DNA of 52,611 bases from Magnetospira sp. (lineage in GTDB: Bacteria > Pseudomonadota > Alphaproteobacteria > Rhodospirillales > Magnetospiraceae): NCBI GenBank assembly GCA_028282245.1, contig JANQIL010000074.1, positions 1-52,611 on the forward strand, read 5' to 3'. Both the position numbers and the translations under genes were made by a program. Positions 44,165 through 52,181 of this stretch are shown here, piece after piece (position 1 is the first letter of the stretch; every line of letters starts with the position of its first letter). The notes under the pieces are model-generated. The model made no database searches and had not been told where the DNA came from. It saw only the letters and a program-made list of their open reading frames with translations.

Positions 44165-46207
44165 ATGATGACCGGCCTTTCCCTGACCTGGAAGCAGTCC
44201 GCGCGAATCGCGGTGACCGCGTTCGCCGTGGGTCTCGCCACCGGAGCGCTACAGGTTCGCGAGGCCTTCGTGACGTTGCGCGTCGAGATGCGTCGCCTGC
44301 ACGCCGACATCCACGAACTGACCGATCCGGCGCTTTCGCATGCCATCGCCCTCAAAGACACCCGTCACGCCGAGGACCTGATCTCCGGCATCATGCACAA
44401 TCCATTGGTGCGGCGGGTCGCGATCTTCCACGACGACCAGCGGTCCTTCCTGAGCCGCGAGAATCCGCCGCACGACTCGAGTCGGCTGACCGCTTGGATC
44501 GCCGAGACGCTGCTGTCCGACGTGGAGGGCAGCCAACAGATCCTGTTCGACACCGACATGCGCGACACCGGCCGCGACGACACCTTCATGCACACCGGCT
44601 GGACCGAGGTGAACCTGGACACCGGCGAATTCGCGGACCGTCTGGTGACCCAGGCCGGGTGGGCGATTACCACCGCGGTGGCCCAGGCGGCGGTGCTGGC
44701 GACCCTGCTGGGGCTGGTGTTTCACATCCTGCTCACCCGGCCGCTGATCCGTCTTGGCCACGAAATCGCCGCCATCGACCCGAACCACCTGGAGAATCGC
44801 GAAATCTCCATCCCGGATGGGCACGAGACGGATGAACTGGGCCTGGTCGCGATGCGCTTCCAGGAAACCCTGAGCAACCTCCTGGATGCCCAGGCGTGGC
44901 TGCGCCGCCTGGCCACCCATGATCCCCTCACCGGCCTCCCCAACCGCGCCTATCTCGAAACCGCCATCGGAACGGAGGTCGCGCAGGCCGAGCGCGCGGG
45001 CACGCGGGGCGCCCTCATGGCGTTCGGCATCGATAACTTCAAGGCGGTCAACGACGCGCTCGGACATTCGGCGGGCGACGCGCTATTGATCGAATGCGCC
45101 AAGCGGTTACGCCAATGTGCCCGCGAAAGCGACATCCTTGCCCGCTTCACCGGCGACGATCTGGCGCTCGTCGCGCCGGCGCCGCAGACTCCCGAGGGCC
45201 TGGCCCATCTGGCCGAGCGCCTGATCGCCTCCATGCGGGACCCCTTCAACCTCGCCGACGAAACGGTCTACGCCCGGATCAGCCTCGGCATCGTGATGTT
45301 CCCGGGCGATGGAAAGGACGCCCAAACCCTTCTCAGCGCCGTCGACACCGCCGTCTACGCCGCCAAGAAACTTGGCGGCGATCGGTGGCAGTTCTTCTCC
45401 CAGTCGCTGATGGATACCGCGGTCACCCGAATAAGGACCGAAAGCGCCCTGCATCGGGCGGCAAAGTCGAACGAGTTCGAATTGCACGTGCAGCCGATTT
45501 ATTCGGCGGACGGCCCGAGGCTGCTCGGCGGCGAGTCGCTGATCCGATGGCGTCGGGAGGATCGACTGGTGTCGCCGGGCGAATTCATCGGAATCGCCGA
45601 ATCCTGCGGCGTCATCGGCCAAATCGGCGACTGGGCGATCGAGGAATCCTGTCGTCGCCTGGTCGATTGGCACGGCCGGTTCGGGCCGCTACGCCTCAGC
45701 GTCAATGTTTCCCCCCGCCAGATTTCCGACGATTCCTTTCCGAAACGGGTTGCCATGATCATCGAGCACAGCGGCGTCGATCCCAGCAGCCTGTACTTCG
45801 AGTTCACCGAGACCAGCCTGATGAGCGACATGGCCCGCGCCGTCCGGCTGTGCAGCAAATTCCGCGCGATGGGAATCGCCATTGCCCTCGACGACTTCGG
45901 CGTCGGGTATTCCAGCCTCTCGCAGCTTCACATGCTGCCGATCGACCTGCTCAAGATCGATCGCCGATTCGTCGCCGCCCTGCCGAACGATCACGCGGTG
46001 GTGTCCATGGTCCTCGCCCTGGCCCACAACCGGAGCCTGAAAACGGTGGCCGAGGGAGTCGAAACCCAGCCCCAATTCGACTGGCTCGCCGCCCACGGCT
46101 GCGACGCCATTCAGGGCTATCTGCTCGGCCGTCCCGAGCCGCCGGACGCCTTCGCCCGGAGACTGGAGCAGGAATTGGACAACGAGTCGCGATCCGCGAA
46201 CTCGTGA
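44165..46207 (+). CDS. Membrane GGDEF/EAL protein, degenerate GGDEF, EAL variant ESL
   Basis: The 680 residues have TM1 (about 11-31), a periplasmic segment, TM2 (about 165-190), a HAMP-like linker, a GGDEF domain (about 245-410) and an EAL domain (about 420-670). The GGDEF signature is RFTGDDLALV (about residue 326), so cyclase activity is unlikely. The EAL signature reads GGESLIRW (about 455) with Ser for Ala; SVNVSPRQ, FEFTETSLM, LDDFGVGYSSL, KIDRRFV and AEGVET are present, so c-di-GMP hydrolysis is likely retained. It follows cobT by 117 bases, an unrelated neighbour. Confidence 0.92.
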   Translation: MMTGLSLTWKQSARIAVTAFAVGLATGALQVREAFVTLRVEMRRLHADIHELTDPALSHAIALKDTRHAEDLISGIMHNPLVRRVAIFHDDQRSFLSRENPPHDSSRLTAWIAETLLSDVEGSQQILFDTDMRDTGRDDTFMHTGWTEVNLDTGEFADRLVTQAGWAITTAVAQAAVLATLLGLVFHILLTRPLIRLGHEIAAIDPNHLENREISIPDGHETDELGLVAMRFQETLSNLLDAQAWLRRLATHDPLTGLPNRAYLETAIGTEVAQAERAGTRGALMAFGIDNFKAVNDALGHSAGDALLIECAKRLRQCARESDILARFTGDDLALVAPAPQTPEGLAHLAERLIASMRDPFNLADETVYARISLGIVMFPGDGKDAQTLLSAVDTAVYAAKKLGGDRWQFFSQSLMDTAVTRIRTESALHRAAKSNEFELHVQPIYSADGPRLLGGESLIRWRREDRLVSPGEFIGIAESCGVIGQIGDWAIEESCRRLVDWHGRFGPLRLSVNVSPRQISDDSFPKRVAMIIEHSGVDPSSLYFEFTETSLMSDMARAVRLCSKFRAMGIAIALDDFGVGYSSLSQLHMLPIDLLKIDRRFVAALPNDHAVVSMVLALAHNRSLKTVAEGVETQPQFDWLAAHGCDAIQGYLLGRPEPPDAFARRLEQELDNESRSANS

Positions 46208-46243
46208 CATCAGGACGTCACATCGACCTGCTACCCATCGCCC

Positions 46244-46810
46244 ATGGAGACCGCGCGGCACCTCTCCGGTACCCTGTTCCTGGTCGTCGGCCCGAGCGGC
46301 GCCGGCAAGGATTCCCTGATCGACGGCGCGCGCACGCGCCTGAACGGCGACCCCGGCGTGATCTTTCCCCGCCGGGTGATCACCCGCCCCCCCGGGTCGA
46401 TCGGCGAGGACCACATCGCGGTCGACGAGGCGGAGTTCGACCGCCTGCGCCAGGAGGACGCCGCCTTCGCCCTGCACTGGGACGCCCACGGTCTGCGCTA
46501 CGGCATCCCGGCCGCCATTGACCACCACCTTTCGGCCGGGCGGCACGTCGTGATCAACGTGTCGCGCGGCGTGATCGATCAGGCGCGCGCACGCTACCCA
46601 CGAATCGCCGTGGTCTCGGTCACGGTGCCCGAGCCGGTGCTGGAGGACAGGCTCAGGACGCGCGGCCGCGAGAGCGAGGAGATGATCCACCATCGCCTGA
46701 GCCGCGCCCGGTCCTACCGGCTCAGCGGGAACGACGTGGTCGAGATTGACAACGGGGGCGTCCTGGATATCTCCGTCAACCAATTGGTGGCCATGCTGCG
46801 GACCGCGTGA
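46244..46810 (+). CDS. phnN: Ribose 1,5-bisphosphate phosphokinase PhnN
   Basis: Guanylate-kinase-like PhnN makes PRPP from ribose 1,5-bisphosphate in phosphonate breakdown. The 188 residues have LFLVVGPSGAGKDSLIDGAR (P-loop), RRVITRPPGSIGEDH and the ALHWDAHGLRYGIP substrate loop. No other phn gene is in this window, so its pathway link here is unclear. Confidence 0.9.
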   Translation: METARHLSGTLFLVVGPSGAGKDSLIDGARTRLNGDPGVIFPRRVITRPPGSIGEDHIAVDEAEFDRLRQEDAAFALHWDAHGLRYGIPAAIDHHLSAGRHVVINVSRGVIDQARARYPRIAVVSVTVPEPVLEDRLRTRGRESEEMIHHRLSRARSYRLSGNDVVEIDNGGVLDISVNQLVAMLRTA

Positions 46811-46891
46811 GGCGAGGCCCGAACGGATGAGTCGGGTTTCCGGGCGCGGGCCGCGCATGTCAATTTGCTCCGCGCGACCGTCGTCGCAACA

Positions 46892-46919
46892 TTGACGCGA
46901 CATGTAGCGTGAATACACT
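46892..46919 (+). promoter_or_regulatory. Candidate promoter for the 166-residue unknown gene
   Basis: TTGACG (46892-46897), 16-base spacer, TACACT (46914-46919), in the AT-rich part of the 181-base gap after phnN. It leaves a leader of about 65 bases before the ATG at 46992. The -35 has five of six matches, the -10 four of six. Confidence 0.35.
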
Positions 46920-46991
46920 ATTAAGAACACATATGGCGCGGTTCCCTCGAGTCGGAAAAAAAACCCTGCACATTCCGTCCGGACGCCCCAT

Positions 46992-47492
46992 ATGGATGGA
47001 ACGCCTTTCGTTATTCGACCAGACCACATGGAATCCTGCGACAAGTGCCAGGGTGGAGATATCTGTGCCGCGGTCAACCTTCAGCCGCTGCTCGACCACG
47101 CCTACCGCATGCATCAGCGGGGCCTCGACAAGATGCAGATCCTGCTCGCGGTCGACGACGATCTGGAGATCCTGACCGAACGTCATACGCGAGACGTCAG
47201 ACCGGCCTGTTGGACCAAGGCGGCGCTGCTGCGGATCGCCGCCATCCTGGCCGACGGCCTGCGGGCCAGTCAGGCCGACGATTCCGGCCTCGAAAACCTG
47301 TTCCGCGGCCGCATCCGGCGCGCCGCGGCGGCCTTCGAGCTATTCCCCTGGGCGCTCGGCAGCCTGGACAGCCAAAGCATGGCGGTTTATGGGCGGCTGG
47401 AGGAGTTGGTCGGCGAGGATGAATTGAGGCACCACATGTCGCCTCGCGCGTTCCGCAAAATCTGCTCGGACATCGCCGTCGAAACCCGATGA
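46992..47492 (+). CDS. Unknown protein with N-terminal CDKC-type cysteines
   Basis: The 166-residue protein is not recognised. Its N-terminus has four close polar features, MESCDKCQGGDIC, where three Cys could bind a metal or iron-sulfur cluster, and a fourth Cys lies at about residue 76. The rest is helical with no membrane segment (CWTKAALLRIAAILADGLRAS, FPWALGSLDSQSMAVYGRLEEL). The ribosome site before 46992 is weak; residue 13 is an alternative start. Codon use is normal for the window, so it looks real. It converges with threonine dehydratase. Confidence 0.65.
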   Translation: MDGTPFVIRPDHMESCDKCQGGDICAAVNLQPLLDHAYRMHQRGLDKMQILLAVDDDLEILTERHTRDVRPACWTKAALLRIAAILADGLRASQADDSGLENLFRGRIRRAAAAFELFPWALGSLDSQSMAVYGRLEELVGEDELRHHMSPRAFRKICSDIAVETR

Positions 47493-47559
47493 CGACCCCG
47501 CTCCGGCGGGCCCGCGCCGTCTCGGTGGCCACCGGTCCGGAAGATCCGAGCCTCGAGGC

Positions 47560-48525
47560 TTATTCCATCCGGTCCAGAACCCGCCGCATCAGGGCGCGAT
47601 CCAGGTTTCCGCCCGAGAGCACCACGGCGACCTTCTTGCCGGCCATCGCCTCCTTCTCCTTGAGCAGCGCGGCCAGCGGCGCCGCCCCGGCCCCCTCGGC
47701 CAGGTTGTGGGTATCGGAGAAGTAATACCCCATGGCGGCAAGGATCTCGTCCTCGCCGACCCGCGCCACCCGCGCCGCGCCGTCGAGGATCGCTTCCAGG
47801 GCCGCCGGATCGGGCGTTCGGCAGGCCACGCCGTCGGCGAGGGTATCGGCGCGGTCGGTGGGGATCGCCCGACCGTTCTCGAAGGACCGGGCATAACAGT
47901 CGGCGTTCTCCGACACCACGCCGACGATGCGGGTCTTGAGACCCAGGGCGTCGCGCGCCGACATCAGGCCGCAAATGCCGGAGCCCTGCCCGATCGGCAC
48001 GTAGACGGTGTCCAGGCCGTCGACCCCGCGCAACAGTTCCAGCGCATAGGTGCCGACCCCGGCCACCAGATCCGGATGGAACGCGCGCACCGGGTGCAGA
48101 CCTTCGGTGACCGCCAGATTCATGGCATGGTCGTAGGAGTCCTGAAAATCTTCGCCGTGCTCGATCAGCTCGGCCCCGAGGGCCCGCATGGCGGCGTTCT
48201 TTTCCGGATTGTTGCCGCGCGGCACGACGATCACCGCCCGCAGGCCGACCATGGCGGCGGCCAGGGCGAGGCTCTGGCCGTGATTGCCCCGGGTGGCCGA
48301 GATCACTCCCTGGATGCAGGGCTGGGTCTGACGCAACCGGGTCAGGTAGGTCAGACCGCCGCGCACCTTGAAGGCGCCGATGGGGGTATGGTTTTCATGC
48401 TTCACCCAGACCTCGCAGCCGCAGCGCCGGGCTAGCAGCGGCCAGGCGATCTGGGGAGTCGGGCTCATGTGGCGGTAGACGATGCGGGCGGCGGCGTGCA
48501 GGTCGTCGAGACTGGCCAGGGTCAT
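47560..48525 (-). CDS. Threonine/serine dehydratase-like PLP enzyme
   Basis: The 321 residues have the PLP lysine in TPIGAFKVRGG, SATRGNHGQSLALAA, VGTYALELLRG, IGQGSGICGL and the terminal phosphate motif SGGNLDRALM. It lacks the ACT regulatory domain of biosynthetic IlvA, so it fits the catabolic TdcB or threo-3-hydroxyaspartate dehydratase group; exact substrate uncertain. Start at 48525 (MTLASLDDLHAAA) is family-like; 48570 is the longer alternative. Confidence 0.9.
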   Translation of the reverse strand: MTLASLDDLHAAARIVYRHMSPTPQIAWPLLARRCGCEVWVKHENHTPIGAFKVRGGLTYLTRLRQTQPCIQGVISATRGNHGQSLALAAAMVGLRAVIVVPRGNNPEKNAAMRALGAELIEHGEDFQDSYDHAMNLAVTEGLHPVRAFHPDLVAGVGTYALELLRGVDGLDTVYVPIGQGSGICGLMSARDALGLKTRIVGVVSENADCYARSFENGRAIPTDRADTLADGVACRTPDPAALEAILDGAARVARVGEDEILAAMGYYFSDTHNLAEGAGAAPLAALLKEKEAMAGKKVAVVLSGGNLDRALMRRVLDRME

Positions 48526-48636
48526 ATCCGATGTCCGGGGCTGATCGGGGGTGGCGGGTCGGCGGATCATAGCGCGGGATCCGGCGCGTGACGAGACCGG
48601 GTTCGGGCGCTATCATGGGGCCAGGGATCGCCGCCC

Positions 48637-50097
48637 ATGCCACGCCCGCTCGCCGGATTGCTCGCCGTTCCCGAGGACAGCCGCCTGGTGCAGGCGCTGT
48701 TCCTCAAGGGACTGGCCCTGATCTACCTGGCCGCCTTCGCGTCGCTGGGGGTGCAGATTGTCGGCTTGGTCGGCGAGTCCGGCATCCTGCCGCTCGCCGA
48801 GCAACAGGCGTACGACGCGGCGACCCTGGGGATCGACCGGTTCCGCCTCAAGCCCAGCCTGTTCTGGATCGACGCCTCGGACGCGGCACTGCTCGCCGCC
48901 GCCTGGGGCGGGGTCGGTCTGTCGGCCCTGGTGTTCATGGGGATCTGGCGGCGCGCGTGCCTGATCGGGATGTTCGTGCTCTACCTGTCGCTGCATCAGG
49001 CCGGCTCGGCGTTCCTGAGCTTCCAATGGGACGCCCTGCTATTGGAGGCCGGCTTCCTGGCCATCTTCATGACCAATGGCGGCACCCGGCTGGGCATCTG
49101 GCTGATGCGCTGGCTGCTGTTCCGGCTGCGCTTCCTGTCGGGGATTTCAAAGCTGCTGTCGGGCGATCCCATGTGGTCCGGACTCGGCGCCCTGTCCGCT
49201 TATTTCGAGACCCAGCCGCTGCCCCACGTGGGAGCCTGGTATGCTCACCAGCTTCCGGAAACGGTGCTGCGCGCGGCCACCGCCGCGACCCTGGTGGTCG
49301 AGATCGCGGTGCCGTTCCTGTTTCTGGCGCCGCGCCGCTGGCGCTTCGTCGGGGCATGGATCACCATCGTCTTTCAGATTCTGATTCTGGCCACCAGCAA
49401 CCACACCTTTTTCAATCCCCTGACCCTGCTGCTGTGCCTGTTCCTGTTCGACGACCGGGCACTGACCCGGGTAGTGCCGGCCGGCCTGCGTCGCCGCCTT
49501 GTCCGGGGCGGTACCCGTCCGGGCCGCGCCGAGGGGCTGGTCCTGCTGCTGCTGGCCGTTCCGATCCTGGTCACCAGCCTCGCCCAGGCGGCCCGCCTCG
49601 CCGTGTCCGCGACCCCGCCGGCGTGGATCGGCCATCTGGCCGATCAGGTGCGCGCCCTGCGCATCTCCAACGCCTACCACGTGTTCCCGACCATGAAGCC
49701 GAAACGCATCGAGATCCTCCTGGAAGCGACCTGGGACGGCGAAACCTGGGCTCCGGTGCGTTTCCGGTACAAGCCGGGCAATCCGATGGACGCTCCGGCC
49801 TTCATCGTGCCGCACCATCCGCGCCTCGACTGGCTTCTGTGGTTCACGCCGAGCGGCAGCCCGGTGTTCTTCACGCCCTATGCCCGGCTCGTCGAACGGC
49901 TGCGCGCCGCCATCCCGGAAGTGGTCGCCCTGCTCGACGACGACCGGTTCGCCGATGGGCCCCCGCGCGATCTGCGCGGGTCCCTGTGGCATTATCGATT
50001 CACCGACCGCGAGACCCGGCGGCGTACCGGCGCCTGGTGGACCCTGGAGTGGATCGGACCCTATCATCCGGCGCCGATGGGACAATCGCCTCAATAA
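48637..50097 (+). CDS. Lipase maturation factor (LMF1-like) family membrane protein
   Basis: The 486 residues have about eight membrane helices up to residue 340, with LSFQWDALLLEAGFLAIFM, FRLRFLSGISKLLSGDPMW and ALSAYFETQPLPHVGAWYAHQLP diagnostic for LMF1-like proteins, and a soluble tail with FRYKPGNPMDAPAFIVPHHPRLDWLLWF. In animals LMF1 matures lipases; the bacterial role is unknown. Its last seven bases overlap the DUF1127 gene. Confidence 0.9.
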   Translation: MPRPLAGLLAVPEDSRLVQALFLKGLALIYLAAFASLGVQIVGLVGESGILPLAEQQAYDAATLGIDRFRLKPSLFWIDASDAALLAAAWGGVGLSALVFMGIWRRACLIGMFVLYLSLHQAGSAFLSFQWDALLLEAGFLAIFMTNGGTRLGIWLMRWLLFRLRFLSGISKLLSGDPMWSGLGALSAYFETQPLPHVGAWYAHQLPETVLRAATAATLVVEIAVPFLFLAPRRWRFVGAWITIVFQILILATSNHTFFNPLTLLLCLFLFDDRALTRVVPAGLRRRLVRGGTRPGRAEGLVLLLLAVPILVTSLAQAARLAVSATPPAWIGHLADQVRALRISNAYHVFPTMKPKRIEILLEATWDGETWAPVRFRYKPGNPMDAPAFIVPHHPRLDWLLWFTPSGSPVFFTPYARLVERLRAAIPEVVALLDDDRFADGPPRDLRGSLWHYRFTDRETRRRTGAWWTLEWIGPYHPAPMGQSPQ

Positions 50098-50351
50098 TCC
50101 CAGAACGGACGCCGCGACTCCCGCTCGGCATGATCCCGGGTGACGCCGATGTCGCGCAGCATCCGATCGTCCAGGGCGGCCAGTTCGCGCCTTTGCCGGG
50201 CCACCTTTCGAGCCTTCAGGAAGCTGGTCAGCGGCCGGGTCGCCTCGCGGCGCAGGAGGCGCCCGCCGGCGCGCCACCAGGCACCCCAGGTCACGTCCGC
50301 GTCCCGACGAATTGTCTCTATTTCGCGATTCATACAACGGTCCGAAATCAT
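50091..50351 (-). CDS. DUF1127 small protein
   Basis: The 86-residue protein ends ARQRRELAALDDRMLRDIGVTRDHAERESRRPFWDY, the DUF1127 signature. Small Arg-rich DUF1127 proteins bind RNA and influence phosphate and nutrient responses in alphaproteobacteria. The start may be 50351 or residue 7 (50333). Divergent from the MocR gene, so it may be that regulator's target. Confidence 0.88.
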   Translation of the reverse strand: MISDRCMNREIETIRRDADVTWGAWWRAGGRLLRREATRPLTSFLKARKVARQRRELAALDDRMLRDIGVTRDHAERESRRPFWDY

Positions 50352-50397
50352 CGCTCCCGACCTCCAAATTCATTCAATTTCATGGATACAATTAAGT

Positions 50398-50422
50398 CAT
50401 TGACCCCGTAAATGAGTCAATG
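50398..50422. promoter_or_regulatory. Inverted repeat between DUF1127 and mocR genes
   Basis: CATTGAC (50398-50404) and GTCAATG (50416-50422), a perfect seven-base inverted repeat with an 11-base spacer, in an AT-rich 85-base divergent gap. It ends 14 bases before the MocR start. MocR proteins usually bind repeats beside their own genes, so this is a candidate operator. Confidence 0.45.
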
Positions 50423-50436
50423 CTAATTTTGTCACC

Positions 50437-51828
50437 ATGACAATTTGGATACCCAATCTGGGCAAGCGGGGCGGCCCGCGCTATCTTGCCATCGCCGAGG
50501 CGCTGAGCGACGACATCGCCCGCGGGACGCTGGCCGCGGAGACCCGACTCCCGACCCATCGCGACCTCGCCTACCGGCTCGGCGTCACCGTCGGCACGGT
50601 CAGCCGCGCCTACGCGGAAGCCGAGCGGCGCGGTCTGGTGCGCGGCGAGGTGGGGCGCGGCACCTTCGTGCGGGTGGATCCGGAACCGGCGGCGCCGATC
50701 CGCTTCGGCGCCCAGGCGGAAGAAAGCGGCGCGACGGTCGATCTCAGCCTCAACTGCCCCCATGAAGCCGACGATTCGGCGTTCCGGGCCACCCTGGCCG
50801 ACCTGACCGCCGAACCCGACATTCGGGCTCTTCTGGCGTTTCGGCCCGGCGCCGGCGCCCCGGCTCATCGCGAGGCGGCGAGCCGTCTGGTCGCCCGTCT
50901 CGGCTGGGCTCCCGATCCCGCGCGGATGGCGGTCACCAACGGCGCCCAGCATGCCCTGTCGGCGGTTCTGGCGGCGATCTGCCGGCCGGGCGACACGGTG
51001 GTCTGCGAGACCCTCACCTATCCTGGCATCCGGGCCGCCGCCGAACTGATCGGCTTGCGCGTGAAACCCATCGACATGGACGAGGAGGGCATGATCCCGT
51101 CGGCTCTCGAGGAGGCGCTGGCGGCGGTTCCGGCCAAGGCGATCTGCGCGCAGCCGACCCTGCACAATCCGACCACCGCGACGATGAGTCCGGCGCGCCG
51201 CGACGGGATCTCCGAAATCGTCGCGCGGCACGGCGGCGTCACGCTGATCGAGGACGACGTCTACGGCCACCACCTGGACCGCCCGCAATTGCCCATCGCG
51301 GCCCGCGTTCCGGAACGGACGGTGTTCATCACCTCGGCCTCGAAGTGTCTCATGCCCGGCCTGCGCACCGGCTATCTGGCGGCTCCCGAGGCGCTGCACG
51401 GCCGAATCGTCGATGCCATCCGCACCACCTCCTGGATGGCCTCGCCACTGGAGGCGGAAATCGCCGCGCGTTGGATCGACGACGGTCGCCTCGATCAAAT
51501 GGTCGCGGCGCGGCGCCGCGAACTGGCCCGCCGCGCCGCCCTGCTGCGCAACGCCCTCGCGGGAGCTTCCCTGCGCCTGCCGCAGGGGTCGTTCCATGCC
51601 TGGGTGGACCTGCCGGAGGGCTGGACGGTGGATTCCGCCCGTGGCGCGGCGCGCGACATCAATATTCTGCTGCCGCCGACCGAGGCCTTCGTGATCGGAC
51701 GCGCCGTTCCGCCGCGATCCGTCCGGCTGTCGATCTCGCATTCCGACGCCGCCCAATTCGACGAGGCGGTTCCGCGTCTCGCCGCGCTGTTCGGCCGGCC
51801 GCGTCCGGCCTCACTGGCCGTGATCTGA
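50437..51828 (+). CDS. MocR-type regulator: GntR winged helix plus aminotransferase domain
   Basis: The 463 residues have a GntR winged helix (about 15-80, with LPTHRDLAYRLGVTVGTVSRAYAEAERRGLVRGEVGRGTFV split in the usual way) and a fold-I aminotransferase-like domain (about 110-455) with VTNGAQHALSAVLAAI, QPTLHNPTTATM, EDDVYG and the PLP lysine in TSASKCLMPGLRTGYL. Such proteins regulate PLP, GABA, taurine or ectoine genes; the effector here is unknown. Its last 18 bases overlap the convergent flaF. Confidence 0.92.
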   Translation: MTIWIPNLGKRGGPRYLAIAEALSDDIARGTLAAETRLPTHRDLAYRLGVTVGTVSRAYAEAERRGLVRGEVGRGTFVRVDPEPAAPIRFGAQAEESGATVDLSLNCPHEADDSAFRATLADLTAEPDIRALLAFRPGAGAPAHREAASRLVARLGWAPDPARMAVTNGAQHALSAVLAAICRPGDTVVCETLTYPGIRAAAELIGLRVKPIDMDEEGMIPSALEEALAAVPAKAICAQPTLHNPTTATMSPARRDGISEIVARHGGVTLIEDDVYGHHLDRPQLPIAARVPERTVFITSASKCLMPGLRTGYLAAPEALHGRIVDAIRTTSWMASPLEAEIAARWIDDGRLDQMVAARRRELARRAALLRNALAGASLRLPQGSFHAWVDLPEGWTVDSARGAARDINILLPPTEAFVIGRAVPPRSVRLSISHSDAAQFDEAVPRLAALFGRPRPASLAVI

Positions 51829-52179
51829 GCCCGGCCTCGCGGCCAGGGTCCGGTTGACGGCGATCATGGCGTCCAGGCGGGCCCGGCGCGGATGCCGCGC
51901 CGCCTCGTCGATGGCGTCGTCCATGAACGCGCAGAGGTCGCGCAGGCGAGCGCGCAACGGCCCGGACAGCGGGCTGCGCGGATCGGCGAGATCGGCCGCG
52001 AAGATTGCCCACAGCCTTAGGTTGAAGCGCAGCGCGGCCGGCAGTTGGCGTGGATCGCGGCGCGCCCGGTCCAGCAGATGGGCGGCGCGCAGCAGGGCCT
52101 CCGCCTCGGCGCCCGGACCGCCGCGCATGCGTCGCGCCGCCCGCGCATAGGCGGCATGGGCGGCCCGCGCGGCGGACAT
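51811..52179 (-). CDS. flaF: Flagellar biosynthesis regulator FlaF
   Basis: The 122-residue protein has AARAAHAAYARAARRMRGGPGAEAEALLRAAHLLDRARRD and ALRFNLRLWAIFAADLADPRSPL, matching FlaF, which is needed for flagellin translation or export in alphaproteobacteria. ATG at 52179 is two bases after the flagellin stop. The partner flbT is not in the window. Confidence 0.9.
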   Translation of the reverse strand: MSAARAAHAAYARAARRMRGGPGAEAEALLRAAHLLDRARRDPRQLPAALRFNLRLWAIFAADLADPRSPLSGPLRARLRDLCAFMDDAIDEAARHPRRARLDAMIAVNRTLAARPGSDHGQ

Positions 52180-52181
52180 CG

